64,000 nucleotides of DNA from UBA6080 sp964607515 (GCA_964607515.1 CAZSKU010000009.1:19490-83489), one strand, 5' to 3'; shown: positions 1-11,402, counted from the stretch's first letter. Program-made: numbers and translations. Notes: generated from the letters alone by a model not told the origin.

Positions 1-549
1 GGCCGAGTCCAGGTCCAGGTCGCCGTAGGCGGTTACAACGAAGTTCCAGAGGTGGAAGTCGGCGTAGGCCTGCAACTCCCCTGGAGGGGGAGGGGGCGGA
101 TCGGGAAAGCTGATCGCGGCGCAGATCAGGTGCACAGTGAGGGTGTCCCCCGCGGCGGCCGGGGGAACCTCGAAAATGGGAAGCGAGTCGGTCTGGTTGC
201 CGGAAACGTTCCAGTATATCCCCTGGTCGCCGTTCACTTCCAGCACCATCCTCGTGAAGGAGAAGGTGCCCTCCTCGGACGTCTCCCACGTCACGCTGTA
301 CTGCCCGGCGGCGATGCTCACCGAGTCGGTCCCCGGGGGAAGCACCAGCTGGTCCGAGACCAGTTCGTTCCACTGTTCCTGGAAGGCCTCCGCCTCGGCG
401 TGCGAATGGGCGCCGTCGTCCTGGAACCACCATTCGCCTCCGGTCACGGTCCACCCCGGGGGAAGGTCTTCCATGGAGTACTCCCAGAGAATCAGGTCCG
501 CCCGGGTCGCCCCGGACAGGGCCGCCAGCAGAAACGCAAAGGTTCTCAT
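1..549 (-). CDS. exported protein with choice-of-anchor-like domain, partial
   Basis: Reading the minus strand from the ATG at 549 gives 183 codons without a stop, so the gene runs off the window edge and its C-terminus is missing. The first ~17 residues (MRTFAFLLAALSGATRA) look like a Sec signal peptide. The mature part begins with a 'LPPGWTVTGGEWWF' motif followed by a Trp/Asp-rich beta-sandwich-like stretch, which resembles the choice-of-anchor/MAM-like modules of surface proteins (inference). The opposite strand also has long open frames here, but they lack a signal peptide or a recognisable domain. The function is unknown; it is probably an envelope or secreted protein. Confidence 0.72.
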   Translation of the reverse strand, partial: MRTFAFLLAALSGATRADLILWEYSMEDLPPGWTVTGGEWWFQDDGAHSHAEAEAFQEQWNELVSDQLVLPPGTDSVSIAAGQYSVTWETSEEGTFSFTRMVLEVNGDQGIYWNVSGNQTDSLPIFEVPPAAAGDTLTVHLICAAISFPDPPPPPPGELQAYADFHLWNFVVTAYGDLDLDSA

Positions 550-675
550 GGCCGACTCCCGTCTTTGCGTAAGATAACCGAATCCACGGATTGACGGCAG
601 CCGCCCCTTGCGCCATGGTCCGCCGGGCAGAAAACTCGTGACCGGCCGCCCGCTGCGGCGCCTGGAGGGACGGTT

Positions 676-1347
676 ATGGCTGAAAAAGTCCGTTACGGGA
701 TTTTCAAGGTGATGGTGGACTGCACCCATTGCGGAAACCCGGTGGTGGTCAACGGCCCCCTCTCGAATCCCCGATGTCCCTCCTGCCTTGAACAGGTGGC
801 CGTTCCTCCGGGGGTCTGGTCCAGCATCATAGGCGACTACCTGGAATCCTACTCCGGGTACGCCCCGGGATCGGGGTCGGAGGGTACGGTCTTCAGCGGA
901 GGGATCACCGCGAAGTACAGCGCCATCCGTCTTCCGCCGCCCGACCCGGCCTGCCCCGACTGCGAGGAGAACTGGGATCTTGACTCGGTCGGCGACGGTG
1001 ACGACGGAACGCTGTCCTGCCGGAAGTGCGGCAGGAAGACACCGGTCTTCCCCCCTCCGGAGTGGCTTGTGAAGGAGGTTCCCCGGGCGGTGGAGGTGTT
1101 CTTCGGGGAGAGGGACGTCGCCGGAAAGGAAGAGGAACCCGGTGAAATGCGTCCCGTGGCATTGACCTGCCCCCAGTGCGGCGGGGCCCTGGTGGTCGAC
1201 GGCGAATCGGAAAGAACCGTACCCTGCCGGTACTGCAACGTTGACGTCTACCTGCCCGACGCGGTGTGGCTCAAGCTGCACCCGGCGAAACAGGCCAAGT
1301 ACTGGATGGTGAGGTTCCGGGGTCCCTTCGGGAAATCGGAGGACTGA
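676..1347 (+). CDS. zinc-ribbon protein of unknown function
   Basis: The product is 223 aa with at least three pairs of CxxC knuckles: CTHC/CPSC near residues 16-38, CPDC/CRKC near 94-118 and CPQC/CRYC near 165-187. These are typical zinc ribbons, and the last one is the best formed. There is no signal peptide and no membrane segment, so it should be cytoplasmic. A GGAGGG ribosome binding site lies just before the ATG at 676. It ends 3 nt before the glucosaminidase-like gene and the two are probably co-transcribed. No catalytic motif is visible; a role in binding nucleic acid or protein is possible but not shown. Confidence 0.8.
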   Translation: MAEKVRYGIFKVMVDCTHCGNPVVVNGPLSNPRCPSCLEQVAVPPGVWSSIIGDYLESYSGYAPGSGSEGTVFSGGITAKYSAIRLPPPDPACPDCEENWDLDSVGDGDDGTLSCRKCGRKTPVFPPPEWLVKEVPRAVEVFFGERDVAGKEEEPGEMRPVALTCPQCGGALVVDGESERTVPCRYCNVDVYLPDAVWLKLHPAKQAKYWMVRFRGPFGKSED

Positions 1348-1350
1348 CCG

Positions 1351-1950
1351 GTGAAGAGACTGCCGGCGGTTGTTGCCGGTCTGGCGGTTCTCGTTCCCTG
1401 TGCCGCAGCGCAGACCCTGCTGATGGACGGTTACGTAGACACCGAGGCCCTTCGGGATCCCCCGGAACTGATCATGGGCGCCGGTCTCATGACCCCGGAA
1501 CGGCTGGCGGCGTTCCTGCTGGAGAACAACCCCGGAGCGGACCCGGAGAGGGCGCGGCTGCTGGCTTCCCTGTACGTGGAGGAGTGCGCCCTGGAGGGTG
1601 TGAACTGGGATGTGGCCTTCGTGCAGATGTGCCACGAAACGGGGTTCCTGCGGTTCGGCGGCCTGGTGACCGAATCCATGAACAACTTCTGCGGTCTGGG
1701 GGCGGTGAGCCCGGAGGAACCCGGCCTGTACTTCCCCGATCCCAGGACCGGCGTCCGGGCCCACGTGCAGCACCTCAAGGCCTACGGCTCCCGGGAACCC
1801 CTGGCGGGGATTCAGGTGGACCCAAGGTTCGGTTTCGTCACCCCCAGGGGAAAATCCCCCGACATCTGGGGGCTGGCCGGAACCTGGGCCGCCGATGTTC
1901 ACTACGGCACGAGGCTTGCGGACCTGCTGGAAAGACTCTACGGAAGGTAG
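1351..1950 (+). CDS. exported N-acetylglucosaminidase-like (GH73) protein
   Basis: The 199-aa product starts at GTG with a signal peptide (MKRLPAVVAGLAVLVPCAAAQ). The mature part has features of the Mannosyl-glycoprotein endo-beta-N-acetylglucosaminidase family: 'FVQMCHETGFLRFGG' with the conserved Glu after His, then 'NNFCGLGAV', 'GVRAHVQHLKAY' and a C-terminal 'WAADVHYGTRLADLLERLY'. Known members of this fold cleave the glycan backbone of peptidoglycan, so the protein probably acts in the periplasm in cell-wall turnover. The start is only 3 nt behind the stop of the zinc-ribbon gene. The domain is complete and no cell-wall-binding repeat is attached. Confidence 0.82.
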   Translation: MKRLPAVVAGLAVLVPCAAAQTLLMDGYVDTEALRDPPELIMGAGLMTPERLAAFLLENNPGADPERARLLASLYVEECALEGVNWDVAFVQMCHETGFLRFGGLVTESMNNFCGLGAVSPEEPGLYFPDPRTGVRAHVQHLKAYGSREPLAGIQVDPRFGFVTPRGKSPDIWGLAGTWAADVHYGTRLADLLERLYGR

Positions 1951-2077
1951 TCCCCCGGACAGGCTCCCCTGCCCTTCTCCCGGAAAAGGCCCTTGCGCCC
2001 GGGGGCTTCAAAGCTGATTATTCCGGGTCCGGCAACCGCCCCGGCGACGGCTGCACAAGCAGATTAGGCGTATCGGA

Positions 2078-2098
2078 ATCACGATAATTATTCGTGAT
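2078..2098 (+). promoter_or_regulatory. inverted repeat upstream of the pyrophosphatase
   Basis: ATCACGA (2078-2084) and TCGTGAT (2092-2098) form a perfect 7-bp inverted repeat around an AT-rich 7-bp spacer. It lies 3 bp before the GGAGG ribosome binding site of the pyrophosphatase gene. It could be an operator or a translational hairpin. The AT-rich patch is unusual in this GC-rich window. Confidence 0.45.
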
Positions 2099-2111
2099 AT
2101 CGGAGGATAAT

Positions 2112-4304
<2,193 letters not shown>

Positions 4305-4331
4305 TCCGGAAGCCCGGTGCTCAGGGCCGGC

Positions 4332-5162
4332 TCAGCCTATGACCCTGTCCCAGGCGGCGGGGATTTCCGCGGGGAACCGCCACACGTCTATATGGCGGCC
4401 GTCCGCCGCGTAGAGCCCCCCCTCCCTGGCGTCGCCGTATCCCGACCACGTATGGAAAGGCACCTCGTTGATGCAGTCGCCGGAGACAATGGTCTTGGTC
4501 TTCTTCGTCGGCTGGGACTCCAGCTCCTGTTCCGCTCCGGTGAAACGGCTCTGGGCCGCCATATGGAACAGCTCCTTCTCCAGCTCCGCGAACACCACCT
4601 GGCGGAAAACCTTGCCGGGCCTGTGGGTGGCGTACCAGGCGTACTCGACAGGGGTGAGGTTGGACATCAGCAGGAGCTGGATAGGGCACATCACCAGGTA
4701 GGTCCGGCGCCGGCGCCGGGGGGTGTCGGGTATCCCGGCGGCTGCGGCCACCTCCGAAGGGGACATCTCCTCGTGGCAGCGGGATTCTGGGAAGTCATGG
4801 AGCCTGATCCTTTCCTCCATCTCCATTACCTCGCCGGCGGTCTTCACGAGGAACAACCGGCGGTAGGCGTCTATGGGGGTGCAGGAGAAGGCGTTGTTGG
4901 AAAGGGCCGTCTTGGTTCTCTTCCCGGCTGCTGCCGCCGCCAAGGCACCCGCGGTGTCGCCCTCGGCGTCCCGCCAGCGTCCTTCGTCGAGGTAGAAGAA
5001 GTCGGGCTTCTTGTCCTTCAAAGCCAGGTCGGCGAAGAGCTTGCGGCCCTTGAAGTGCTTCCCCGACCCGGGACTGCCGTGCCTCGCAAGACCATGGATC
5101 CCCAGTGAGGTCGCGGTGATGATGCCCTGCGGAATCGACAGAACCAGTCGAAGATCAAGCAT
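4332..5162 (-). CDS. hypothetical protein
   Basis: The predicted product is 276 aa, starting at the ATG at 5162, which has GGGAG just upstream. An in-frame start at 5276 exists, but the added residues are low-complexity Gly/Ala/Arg. I recognise no family. Visible features are an Ala-rich segment near residue 90, a basic run (PRRRRRTY) near 170, and a C-terminal region rich in Trp and Tyr. There is no clear signal peptide or membrane helix. It converges on the pyrophosphatase gene and lies downstream of the aminomutase on the same strand, 135 bp away. Confidence 0.6.
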   Translation of the reverse strand: MLDLRLVLSIPQGIITATSLGIHGLARHGSPGSGKHFKGRKLFADLALKDKKPDFFYLDEGRWRDAEGDTAGALAAAAAGKRTKTALSNNAFSCTPIDAYRRLFLVKTAGEVMEMEERIRLHDFPESRCHEEMSPSEVAAAAGIPDTPRRRRRTYLVMCPIQLLLMSNLTPVEYAWYATHRPGKVFRQVVFAELEKELFHMAAQSRFTGAEQELESQPTKKTKTIVSGDCINEVPFHTWSGYGDAREGGLYAADGRHIDVWRFPAEIPAAWDRVIG

Positions 5163-5297
5163 GAGACACTCCCTTTCTGCGCCTGCCCCGCCGGCGCAGG
5201 AGCGCCGGCCCGTTCCCCCGGGAAAACGCGCACTCCAGCGGGAAATGAGCATACGGCCTGCCCCGGCGGCCGTCAAGCAAAGGGGCCCTTTCCGGGG

Positions 5298-7175
5298 TCA
5301 GTAGTAGTACCAGATGGTGCGGTAGTCCCAGGGGTTCTCACCCCTCTGTGCCATCCGCTCCAGGTATTCCAGCACCGGGACGTCGGTGTAGGTGTAGCAG
5401 GGAACGGCCTTCAGGTTCTTCTCCCAGGGGTGGAACTCGTAGACCCTCCGGCCGTCCGGGCGTATCATGATGAGCCGGCGGTCCTGCCACGCCCGGAGGT
5501 GGTTTTTGCCCAGTCTGGGCACGTTGAACACCGGTTCGTCGGTTCTGTCCAGGCCCGGAAGGAGCCTGGCCTCCTCCTTCCTCTCCTGAAGTATCCGGGC
5601 GATGGGCACCCGAAGGTGGTCGGTCTCGCTCTTCCCTTTCATGTTGAAGGTGTAGTAGGGATCCACGCCGATGGACCTCAGATCCCTTCGAAGCCTGGAA
5701 CTCTCGAACCTACGCGAGTTCTCCAGGGTGAAAACCTGCTGGTTGTACACACCGATGCCGGCTCGCCGGATCCCCTCCACCGCTGCGGCGGCCTCCGGAG
5801 TGATCTCGTAGGAGTGTTCGAAATGGGTCACCACCGCCACCTCCCGGACCCCGGGCCGGGCGGCTTCCGCCAGGATTCCCGTCAGGGAGGGGGTCCACCT
5901 CATGGGAAGCACCACCGGCGTCCTGGTGCCCACCCGGATTCTCCTGAGGTGGGGCATTGCCCTGAACCTGCCGACGATCCTCCTCAGGGAGGCATCGTTC
6001 ATCACGCACGGGTCGCCCCCCGTGATGAGTACCTCCCGCACCTCCCGGTGCCGGGAGAACCACTCCAGAGCCGCTTCCTGAAGGTCCGCCGGGGCCATGG
6101 CCCCCCGGGCCATGACCCTGTCCAGTTCCCAGTTCCTCTGGCAGTAGACGCATATCTGGGCGCATGCGTTGAAGGGCTTGAATATGGCGATCTCCGGGTA
6201 CCTTCTGGTAACGAGATCCACCGGGGAAGTATTCTTCTCGCCCATGAAATCGAAGTACTCGGCCCTTTCCCGCCTGTGGGCGATCATGGCCTCGACGCCT
6301 GAAAGGGTGGGTATCACCTGGGCCCTGACGGCATGGTCCTGCCCCTGCGTTCCTCCGGGATCCATGAGGCTGAGGTAGTATGGGGTCACCCCGAAGGGGA
6401 GCCCTTCTTCGCAGGCCAGTTCCACCGCCCGAAGGCTGTCGCGAGGCAGTTCCACCAGGGCGCTCAGGGTCATGGGATCCCTGATAACCATCCGGAGGTG
6501 CCACCGGTAATCCTTCCAGTTCCCCGGTTCCGCCCCGAAGAACTCCAGTATCCTGTCACGATTCCGGCGGCGCCGCTTCACGACTTCCGGCTCCAGCCCC
6601 GAGCTGTAACGGATCATCCGCCGGTGCATTCCCGCTGCTTCCCGGTCCAGTATACCGTCCCTCTCCAGGGCGGCGGCCCTGCCCTTGAACCTGAGGAACG
6701 CCGGAGTATACTCCGGGGAGCCGGTCTTCCCCCGGTAGATTCCCGAGTCGCCCTCCACCGCCAGGAAGAGGTGTATCATCTCCATCATGAAGCATGGGGA
6801 CGCGGCTTCCGGGTTCCCGCCCAGCGTTCTCCGGAGGGTATCCAGGGTGGAGCAGCCGGCCTTCTTCTCGCACGACTCCCCCATGAGGTTCCTGAAGGTC
6901 CGCAGAGCCTCCCGGGCGTTGGCCTTCTCCAGGGGGTTGAGGCCGCACCCCACGGACAGCATCCACCTCTCCCTATCCATAAGCAGGCGGAACACCGCCT
7001 CCCGGGCGTCGGTGACATTTCCGCTTTCAACCACCGACCGGCACACCCCCGGGCTTGCCTTCCACAAGAGCTTCAGAAGGGCATCCGGGTTCACCCGGAG
7101 CCGGAAGATATCCCGGTAGACACTTTTCAGGTCGTCATGACGGCCCGTGATCACAGCCCCGTCTTCGCCGTTCAC
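5298..7175 (-). CDS. radical SAM 2,3-aminomutase, glutamate-type active site
   Basis: The 625-aa protein belongs to the KamA family of PLP-dependent radical SAM aminomutases. The [4Fe-4S] motif CAQICVYC (CX3CX2C) lies near residues 336-343 and the PLP lysine is probably K557 in LGKNHL. In lysine 2,3-aminomutase two aspartates hold the substrate side-chain amine. At the matching places this protein has K513 (in FNMKGKS) and N551 (in VFNVP), the pair described for glutamate 2,3-aminomutase, so production of beta-glutamate is a reasonable prediction. About 300 residues precede the catalytic core, longer than in typical KamA proteins. The start is a GTG with a weak ribosome binding site, so the exact N-terminus is uncertain. 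Confidence 0.85.
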   Translation of the reverse strand: MNGEDGAVITGRHDDLKSVYRDIFRLRVNPDALLKLLWKASPGVCRSVVESGNVTDAREAVFRLLMDRERWMLSVGCGLNPLEKANAREALRTFRNLMGESCEKKAGCSTLDTLRRTLGGNPEAASPCFMMEMIHLFLAVEGDSGIYRGKTGSPEYTPAFLRFKGRAAALERDGILDREAAGMHRRMIRYSSGLEPEVVKRRRRNRDRILEFFGAEPGNWKDYRWHLRMVIRDPMTLSALVELPRDSLRAVELACEEGLPFGVTPYYLSLMDPGGTQGQDHAVRAQVIPTLSGVEAMIAHRRERAEYFDFMGEKNTSPVDLVTRRYPEIAIFKPFNACAQICVYCQRNWELDRVMARGAMAPADLQEAALEWFSRHREVREVLITGGDPCVMNDASLRRIVGRFRAMPHLRRIRVGTRTPVVLPMRWTPSLTGILAEAARPGVREVAVVTHFEHSYEITPEAAAAVEGIRRAGIGVYNQQVFTLENSRRFESSRLRRDLRSIGVDPYYTFNMKGKSETDHLRVPIARILQERKEEARLLPGLDRTDEPVFNVPRLGKNHLRAWQDRRLIMIRPDGRRVYEFHPWEKNLKAVPCYTYTDVPVLEYLERMAQRGENPWDYRTIWYYY

Positions 7176-7393
7176 GAATTACGTCCGCTGCTCATGTAGA
7201 ATAAATTGTATATCTTGCATGATAAATTCCTTCCATTCCCGGGGATGGCCGGCCTGGTACATCGGGTTTCGTCGTAGCGTATGCTTCCGGCGGGATGTGT
7301 TAATCGCCGGGGTATCCCCATGGGATCTCTGCATGATTCCGAATGTATTTTCGCTGGAAGACCCGGCCGGTGTCAAGCCCCGGCCTGGGAAGG

Positions 7394-9007
7394 CTATGGA
7401 GCCGGCTTGCCCAGAACCCCCTTGAGCAGCTCGGCGCCCATCATGTCGGGATTCTTCATTACCTCCACGGACTGGACGAACTCCTTCAGCTCCAGAAGAA
7501 CCTCGATGAGGAGCAGCCTGACGAAGGTCTCGTGCTCGGGGTCGGTGGTAATGACTATCACGGGTCCCCGCATCTGTATGGTAACGTTCATGTCGTCGTT
7601 TCTCAGGTTGTAGAGTTCCCCGCTCCTGTCCACCTGCCGGGCGAAAAAACCCTCCGATCTGAAGGCTGAGACAACTTCGGCAAACACGAAGGAACACATC
7701 CTCGGGGAAGGGAATTCCAGTTCCACGGAGATCGCTCCGTCTCCTTTCCCCGACTCGCCCCGGTACCCCTCGCCTCCCGAGGAGAAGCTCTTCACCAGTA
7801 TCGGCGGAGCCGCCAGGGATGCGGCCAGAAGGGTCATTATGGCCACGCCGAAGGTCTCCTGCCCTATGGCGCCGGTGGACAGCCCGACCCCGGCCACTAT
7901 CAGGGTGACCTCTCCCCGGGGAAGCATTCCGGCGCCCACCCGGAAGGCCCCCCGGCGGTTGAACCCCAGAGCCAGGGCCGGAAGCCCGCAACCCAGGATC
8001 TTGCCGATGAAGGCCATCACCGAGAAAACGGCCCCGAAGGCGAGAACCGGGCGGAGGGCGGAGAAGTTCACCATCATGCCCATGACGGCGAAGAAAATGG
8101 GCACCATGAAATCGTGAAGACCGTGCATTCTTTCCCGGATCTCCAGGGCGATGTCGGTCCTGCTCAGGCTCAGCCCCACCACGTAGGCCCCGATGATCAT
8201 GGCCAGCCCGGCCATCTCCGAAAGACCCGACAGGAACAGGGCCAGACCGAAGCAGACAGCCACGATGGTCTCGTTGGACTCCAGCTTCTTCAGCCGCCTG
8301 CTTATACGGGGCGCCAGGAGGATGCCCAGAAGGGTGCTTGCCAGCCAGAAACCCACAGCCTTGGCTGCAACCAGGGCGATACCGCCCCAGGCCACCTCTC
8401 CGCCGCCCGCCGCCACCCGGGCATAACCCACCACCACCGCCAGCAGGATGATCCCCGCCACGTCGTCGAAGACCGCAGCCGCCAGTATGGTCACCCCTTC
8501 AGGGGTGGAGAGCTTTCGCTTCTCGCTGAGGATTCTCGCGGTGATGCCTATGCTGGTGGCGGTGGAGAGGGTTCCCAGGAAAAGCGCCGTGGGATGGGTG
8601 AAGGAGTTCACATCCCCCATGAACACCACCGCCGTGGCGCTTCCGAGTACGAATGAAAATATCACGCCCCCCAGCCCCACCAGGCTCCCCCTGCCCGAAA
8701 AGCGCAGGAAGGTCGGCAGATCGGTCTCCAGCCCGGAGAAGAACAGCAGCACGATGGACGCGAATACAGCGAAACCGTAGAGTTCGGTGCTCACGGGAAG
8801 CAGCCCTTCCCCCGGAGGGAAAAGGGGCCCGCCCAGGGCCGGAATGCTCAAGGCTCCAAGAGCGTAGGGACCCACGATCATTCCGGCAGCCAGTTCCCCG
8901 AGAACCCGGGGAAGACGCAGGTAACGGCTGAACAGCCACCCTGAGAGCCTGGCGGCGATCACCAGGACCGAGAGCTGCAGTATCAGGAGGGTGATCTGAT
9001 GGCCCAC
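7394..9007 (-). CDS. CPA2-type cation/proton antiporter
   Basis: The 537-aa protein has about twelve hydrophobic segments and motifs of the Kef/NapA-like monovalent cation:proton antiporter-2 family: 'LGELAAGMIVGPYALG' near residue 35, 'FFSGLETD' near 90, and 'AAAVFDDVAGIILLA' near 175 with the paired acidic residues needed for transport. The last ~115 residues are soluble and end in an acidic, Met/Leu-rich tail that does not look like a TrkA-N domain. It starts at GTG one base after the stop of the EIIA-like gene, so the two are translationally coupled. This suggests that the phosphocarrier-like protein controls the transporter. Confidence 0.9.
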   Translation of the reverse strand: MGHQITLLILQLSVLVIAARLSGWLFSRYLRLPRVLGELAAGMIVGPYALGALSIPALGGPLFPPGEGLLPVSTELYGFAVFASIVLLFFSGLETDLPTFLRFSGRGSLVGLGGVIFSFVLGSATAVVFMGDVNSFTHPTALFLGTLSTATSIGITARILSEKRKLSTPEGVTILAAAVFDDVAGIILLAVVVGYARVAAGGGEVAWGGIALVAAKAVGFWLASTLLGILLAPRISRRLKKLESNETIVAVCFGLALFLSGLSEMAGLAMIIGAYVVGLSLSRTDIALEIRERMHGLHDFMVPIFFAVMGMMVNFSALRPVLAFGAVFSVMAFIGKILGCGLPALALGFNRRGAFRVGAGMLPRGEVTLIVAGVGLSTGAIGQETFGVAIMTLLAASLAAPPILVKSFSSGGEGYRGESGKGDGAISVELEFPSPRMCSFVFAEVVSAFRSEGFFARQVDRSGELYNLRNDDMNVTIQMRGPVIVITTDPEHETFVRLLLIEVLLELKEFVQSVEVMKNPDMMGAELLKGVLGKPAP

Positions 9008-9008
9008 G

Positions 9009-9455
9009 TCAGCCCTGCAGAATCTTCAGCACTTCCCCCGGGGTCTCCGCCCGAAGAATGCCGTCCCGCTTCCGGGAGTCCCTGAGGATCCCGCTGATGC
9101 CCGCCAGGAACTGAATATGGGGGCCCACCTTGTCAACCGGGCTCAGGGTCATCACGAAGATCCTTGAGGGAAGCCCGTCCAGGGAGTCGAAGTCTATTCC
9201 CCGGCGGGCAACCCCCAGGCAGGCGACCAGCTCCTTCACTGCTGAGCTTTTGCCGTGGGGGATGGCGATACCGTTCTGGATTCCGGTGGACATTCTGGCT
9301 TCCCGTTCCAGAAGAGCCTCCAGCGCGACTTTTCTGTCGCTTATTCCACCGCTTTTTACCGCCAGGTCCACCAATGCCTCCAGCACCTCGTGCTTGGTTT
9401 CGCCGGGAAGGTCTACTGTGATGAGGTCTTCGGTTATCGTCTTCCAGATCTTCAA
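9009..9455 (-). CDS. PTS EIIA (fructose/nitrogen type) domain protein
   Basis: The 148-aa single-domain protein matches the PTS EIIA type 2 family (PtsN-like). The phospho-accepting histidine is H67 in 'GIAIPHGK', preceded by 'REARMSTGIQNG' as in family members. It is cytoplasmic. No other PTS component is visible in the window. Its stop is one base from the start of the antiporter gene, so a regulatory role in ion homeostasis is more likely than sugar uptake. PtsN is known to control K+ transport in enterobacteria; extending that here is inference. Confidence 0.9.
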   Translation of the reverse strand: MKIWKTITEDLITVDLPGETKHEVLEALVDLAVKSGGISDRKVALEALLEREARMSTGIQNGIAIPHGKSSAVKELVACLGVARRGIDFDSLDGLPSRIFVMTLSPVDKVGPHIQFLAGISGILRDSRKRDGILRAETPGEVLKILQG

Positions 9456-9634
9456 TTCTTCATGCCTTCGTTGGTCTCTTCCATCCCGAAGAGACTTTCG
9501 GTTGTGAAAGAATCAGACTCCCGGGCAGTGATGTGTGGCCCGCGGACTGGTTCGTTGGGTGCCATGGACAATGTACAGTCAAATTTAAGCCGTCGGGAAA
9601 ACTGCAGCAACAACATCCCGGAAGCTGGAAAGAG

Positions 9635-9664
9635 GGTTCAGCCGGGCTGGCGCCCGGCTGAACC
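9635..9664 (-). terminator. hairpin terminator behind the coiled-coil protein gene
   Basis: A perfect 13-bp stem (GGTTCAGCCGGGC with its complement) closes a TGGC loop. On the minus strand it lies 23 nt behind the stop of the gene at 9688-10092 and is followed by a short pyrimidine-rich tail (CTCTTTCC), which fits intrinsic termination. Confidence 0.7.
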
Positions 9665-9687
9665 TCGAACACTGAATGACGGGCCTG

Positions 9688-10092
9688 TCAGTTTATAGGA
9701 AGACCCTCGGTGAACTCGTTGACGGTGGCCTGCAATGTGCCCAGCTCCGCCTGGAACTGGTCGGTGTAGGCCTGAATCCCGGCCCTTGCCTCGACAAGCT
9801 CGCCCCTGAGGGCATCAACCTCCGCCTGGAGTTCAGCAATCTCAGGGTCGGTATCCCGGAGTTCCGCCAGTTTCACGGAAAGGTCGTCCAGGGCTGTCAG
9901 ATCCGGAATGATCTCCCTCAGCCCCTCGGTCTGGCCGATCATGCCTTCCAGTTTCACCTGGAGTTCGTCCAGCAGCTCCATCCCCGGAATCTCTATCTCG
10001 GGAATCTCCGCGTCGGGAACATCCGGCACTCCGGGCACCCCGAAGGCCAGCGCCCCCCCGGCGACCATGGCGAGCAAAAACAGCTGTTTCAT
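9688..10092 (-). CDS. small exported coiled-coil protein
   Basis: The 134-aa product has a signal peptide (MKQLFLLAMVAGGALAFG), then a short Pro-Asp-Val-rich linker (GVPGVPDVPDAEIPEIEIPG). The rest is mostly heptad-like helix rich in Leu, Glu and Asp, ending 'VNEFTEGLPIN'. It is probably a periplasmic coiled-coil protein. There is no lipobox. I do not recognise a family. It sits between the EIIA gene and a zinc-ribbon membrane protein on the same strand, and is separated from the former by a terminator. Confidence 0.75.
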   Translation of the reverse strand: MKQLFLLAMVAGGALAFGVPGVPDVPDAEIPEIEIPGMELLDELQVKLEGMIGQTEGLREIIPDLTALDDLSVKLAELRDTDPEIAELQAEVDALRGELVEARAGIQAYTDQFQAELGTLQATVNEFTEGLPIN

Positions 10093-10139
10093 GTATACCC
10101 CCCTCTGTTTATGGAAACCCGATAATGTCCCTCTAACGT

Positions 10140-11315
10140 CTACGGTTCCCTGATAGTGAAAACCACTTCCATCTCACAGTAGACCTGGCTGTACATGCTC
10201 AGGGGTCTGACCACCACCAGCGCCGGACCCTCCTGCAGGGGGCCGGCGGTGAACTGGAGATGGGCGTCGCCCCAGCAGAAATCCGATCGTCCGCTGTCGT
10301 CGTCGCTGAGAACCGATCCCCCTTCGGTTCTCAGTTCAATGACCGGATCGCTGTTGACTACGCTGGAAACTGTTCTGATGGAGTACTCTGCGCCGCGCCG
10401 GACGTCCAGGTCGAAGTATGCCACGGGCATCGAGTCGGAGAGCCTTATGGTGACCGAGGTGTCTGCGGTGACGTTGGGAACCTGGTCCATCAGCACCGAC
10501 CATACGAACCGCACCTCACCGGTCTCCCATCCCCCGAAGTTTGATACCAGGGCGACGTAGATTCCTGCGTCCAGGGGTGTCACAAGGAGAGGATCGGTAC
10601 CCCCGGCGGGGCGGTCCTCGCTCCAGCCGGCGAAGGATAGTCCGTTTTCATCCTCCCGAAGCAGGGTCATCACCAGGTCAATGGGGGCGGACGCCTCCAT
10701 CTGCACCAGGGCCCGGGTGCCGGGAACCCGGAACCTGAATGCGGCGCATGGGTCGTAGGGATCGGGGTAGTAGCAGGAGTCCGGCAGATCCGTGAGAGCC
10801 TCGGGCCAGAGACTTTCCAGGGTGTTCCTGTCCTCCTCTATGAAACCGTGATAGATGTAGTCCTGCCTGTCGGCCTCCACCACCACGTTTTCCAGCCTTT
10901 CCGCCGGAGTTTCACTGGAGAATGCGCTTCCCCGCCGACCTGCGGTGGACGCAAGAAAAACGCCGAGTCCCGTCAGGGCGACTATCAGAGCGGCTACGCC
11001 GGCGATGCAGCCTGCTTTGGCTCCCGGGGAGACGGTGGCCGGAGCAGGGCTCTCCGGAGGAGCTGACGGTTGGTGATGGATGGGGTGGATCTTCGTTGCG
11101 GCGGTCTTGTCCACCGGGGCTCCACAGTTCCCGCAGGATTCCGCCTCCGGGCTGATCCGGGAACCGCAGAACTCGCATCGCAATGGATCGTAGACTCTGA
11201 TCTCAAGGCCGCAACTGGGGCAGAGACGGGGTGAACCCTGGTAGACGGCCGAGCAGTGGGGGCATTTTCCAGCCAAGTCATCCTCCCCGGTTGAAGCCTG
11301 AAGAGCCTCCCCCAT
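10140..11315 (-). CDS. zinc-ribbon membrane protein with extracytoplasmic domain
   Basis: The 391-aa protein starts with three zinc-ribbon knuckle pairs (CPHC/CPSC, CEFC/CGNC) within the first 70 residues. A proline-rich linker and one transmembrane helix (about residues 103-125, 'AGVAALIVALTGLGVFLAS') follow. The remaining ~260 residues should lie outside the cytoplasm and form beta-rich modules; 'GIYVALVSNFGGWETGEV' and 'DSGRSDFCWGDAHLQF' resemble pre-peptidase C-terminal-like domains. This layout, cytoplasmic zinc ribbon plus outer beta domain, is seen in many uncharacterised bacterial membrane proteins. The function is unknown. Confidence 0.78.
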   Translation of the reverse strand: MGEALQASTGEDDLAGKCPHCSAVYQGSPRLCPSCGLEIRVYDPLRCEFCGSRISPEAESCGNCGAPVDKTAATKIHPIHHQPSAPPESPAPATVSPGAKAGCIAGVAALIVALTGLGVFLASTAGRRGSAFSSETPAERLENVVVEADRQDYIYHGFIEEDRNTLESLWPEALTDLPDSCYYPDPYDPCAAFRFRVPGTRALVQMEASAPIDLVMTLLREDENGLSFAGWSEDRPAGGTDPLLVTPLDAGIYVALVSNFGGWETGEVRFVWSVLMDQVPNVTADTSVTIRLSDSMPVAYFDLDVRRGAEYSIRTVSSVVNSDPVIELRTEGGSVLSDDDSGRSDFCWGDAHLQFTAGPLQEGPALVVVRPLSMYSQVYCEMEVVFTIREP

Positions 11316-11402
11316 CCCCCGGGCGGGGCGATGTCAGGTGCAATTATGCCTTGCGTTACCGAAAAATCAAACACTCTCCCGGGTGTGACCCGGCTGTAAA
11401 GG

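Noticed and set aside
52..594. Plus-strand frames at the left edge
   Set aside because: The minus strand there encodes a signal peptide and a coherent beta-type domain that continues beyond the window; the plus frames have neither.
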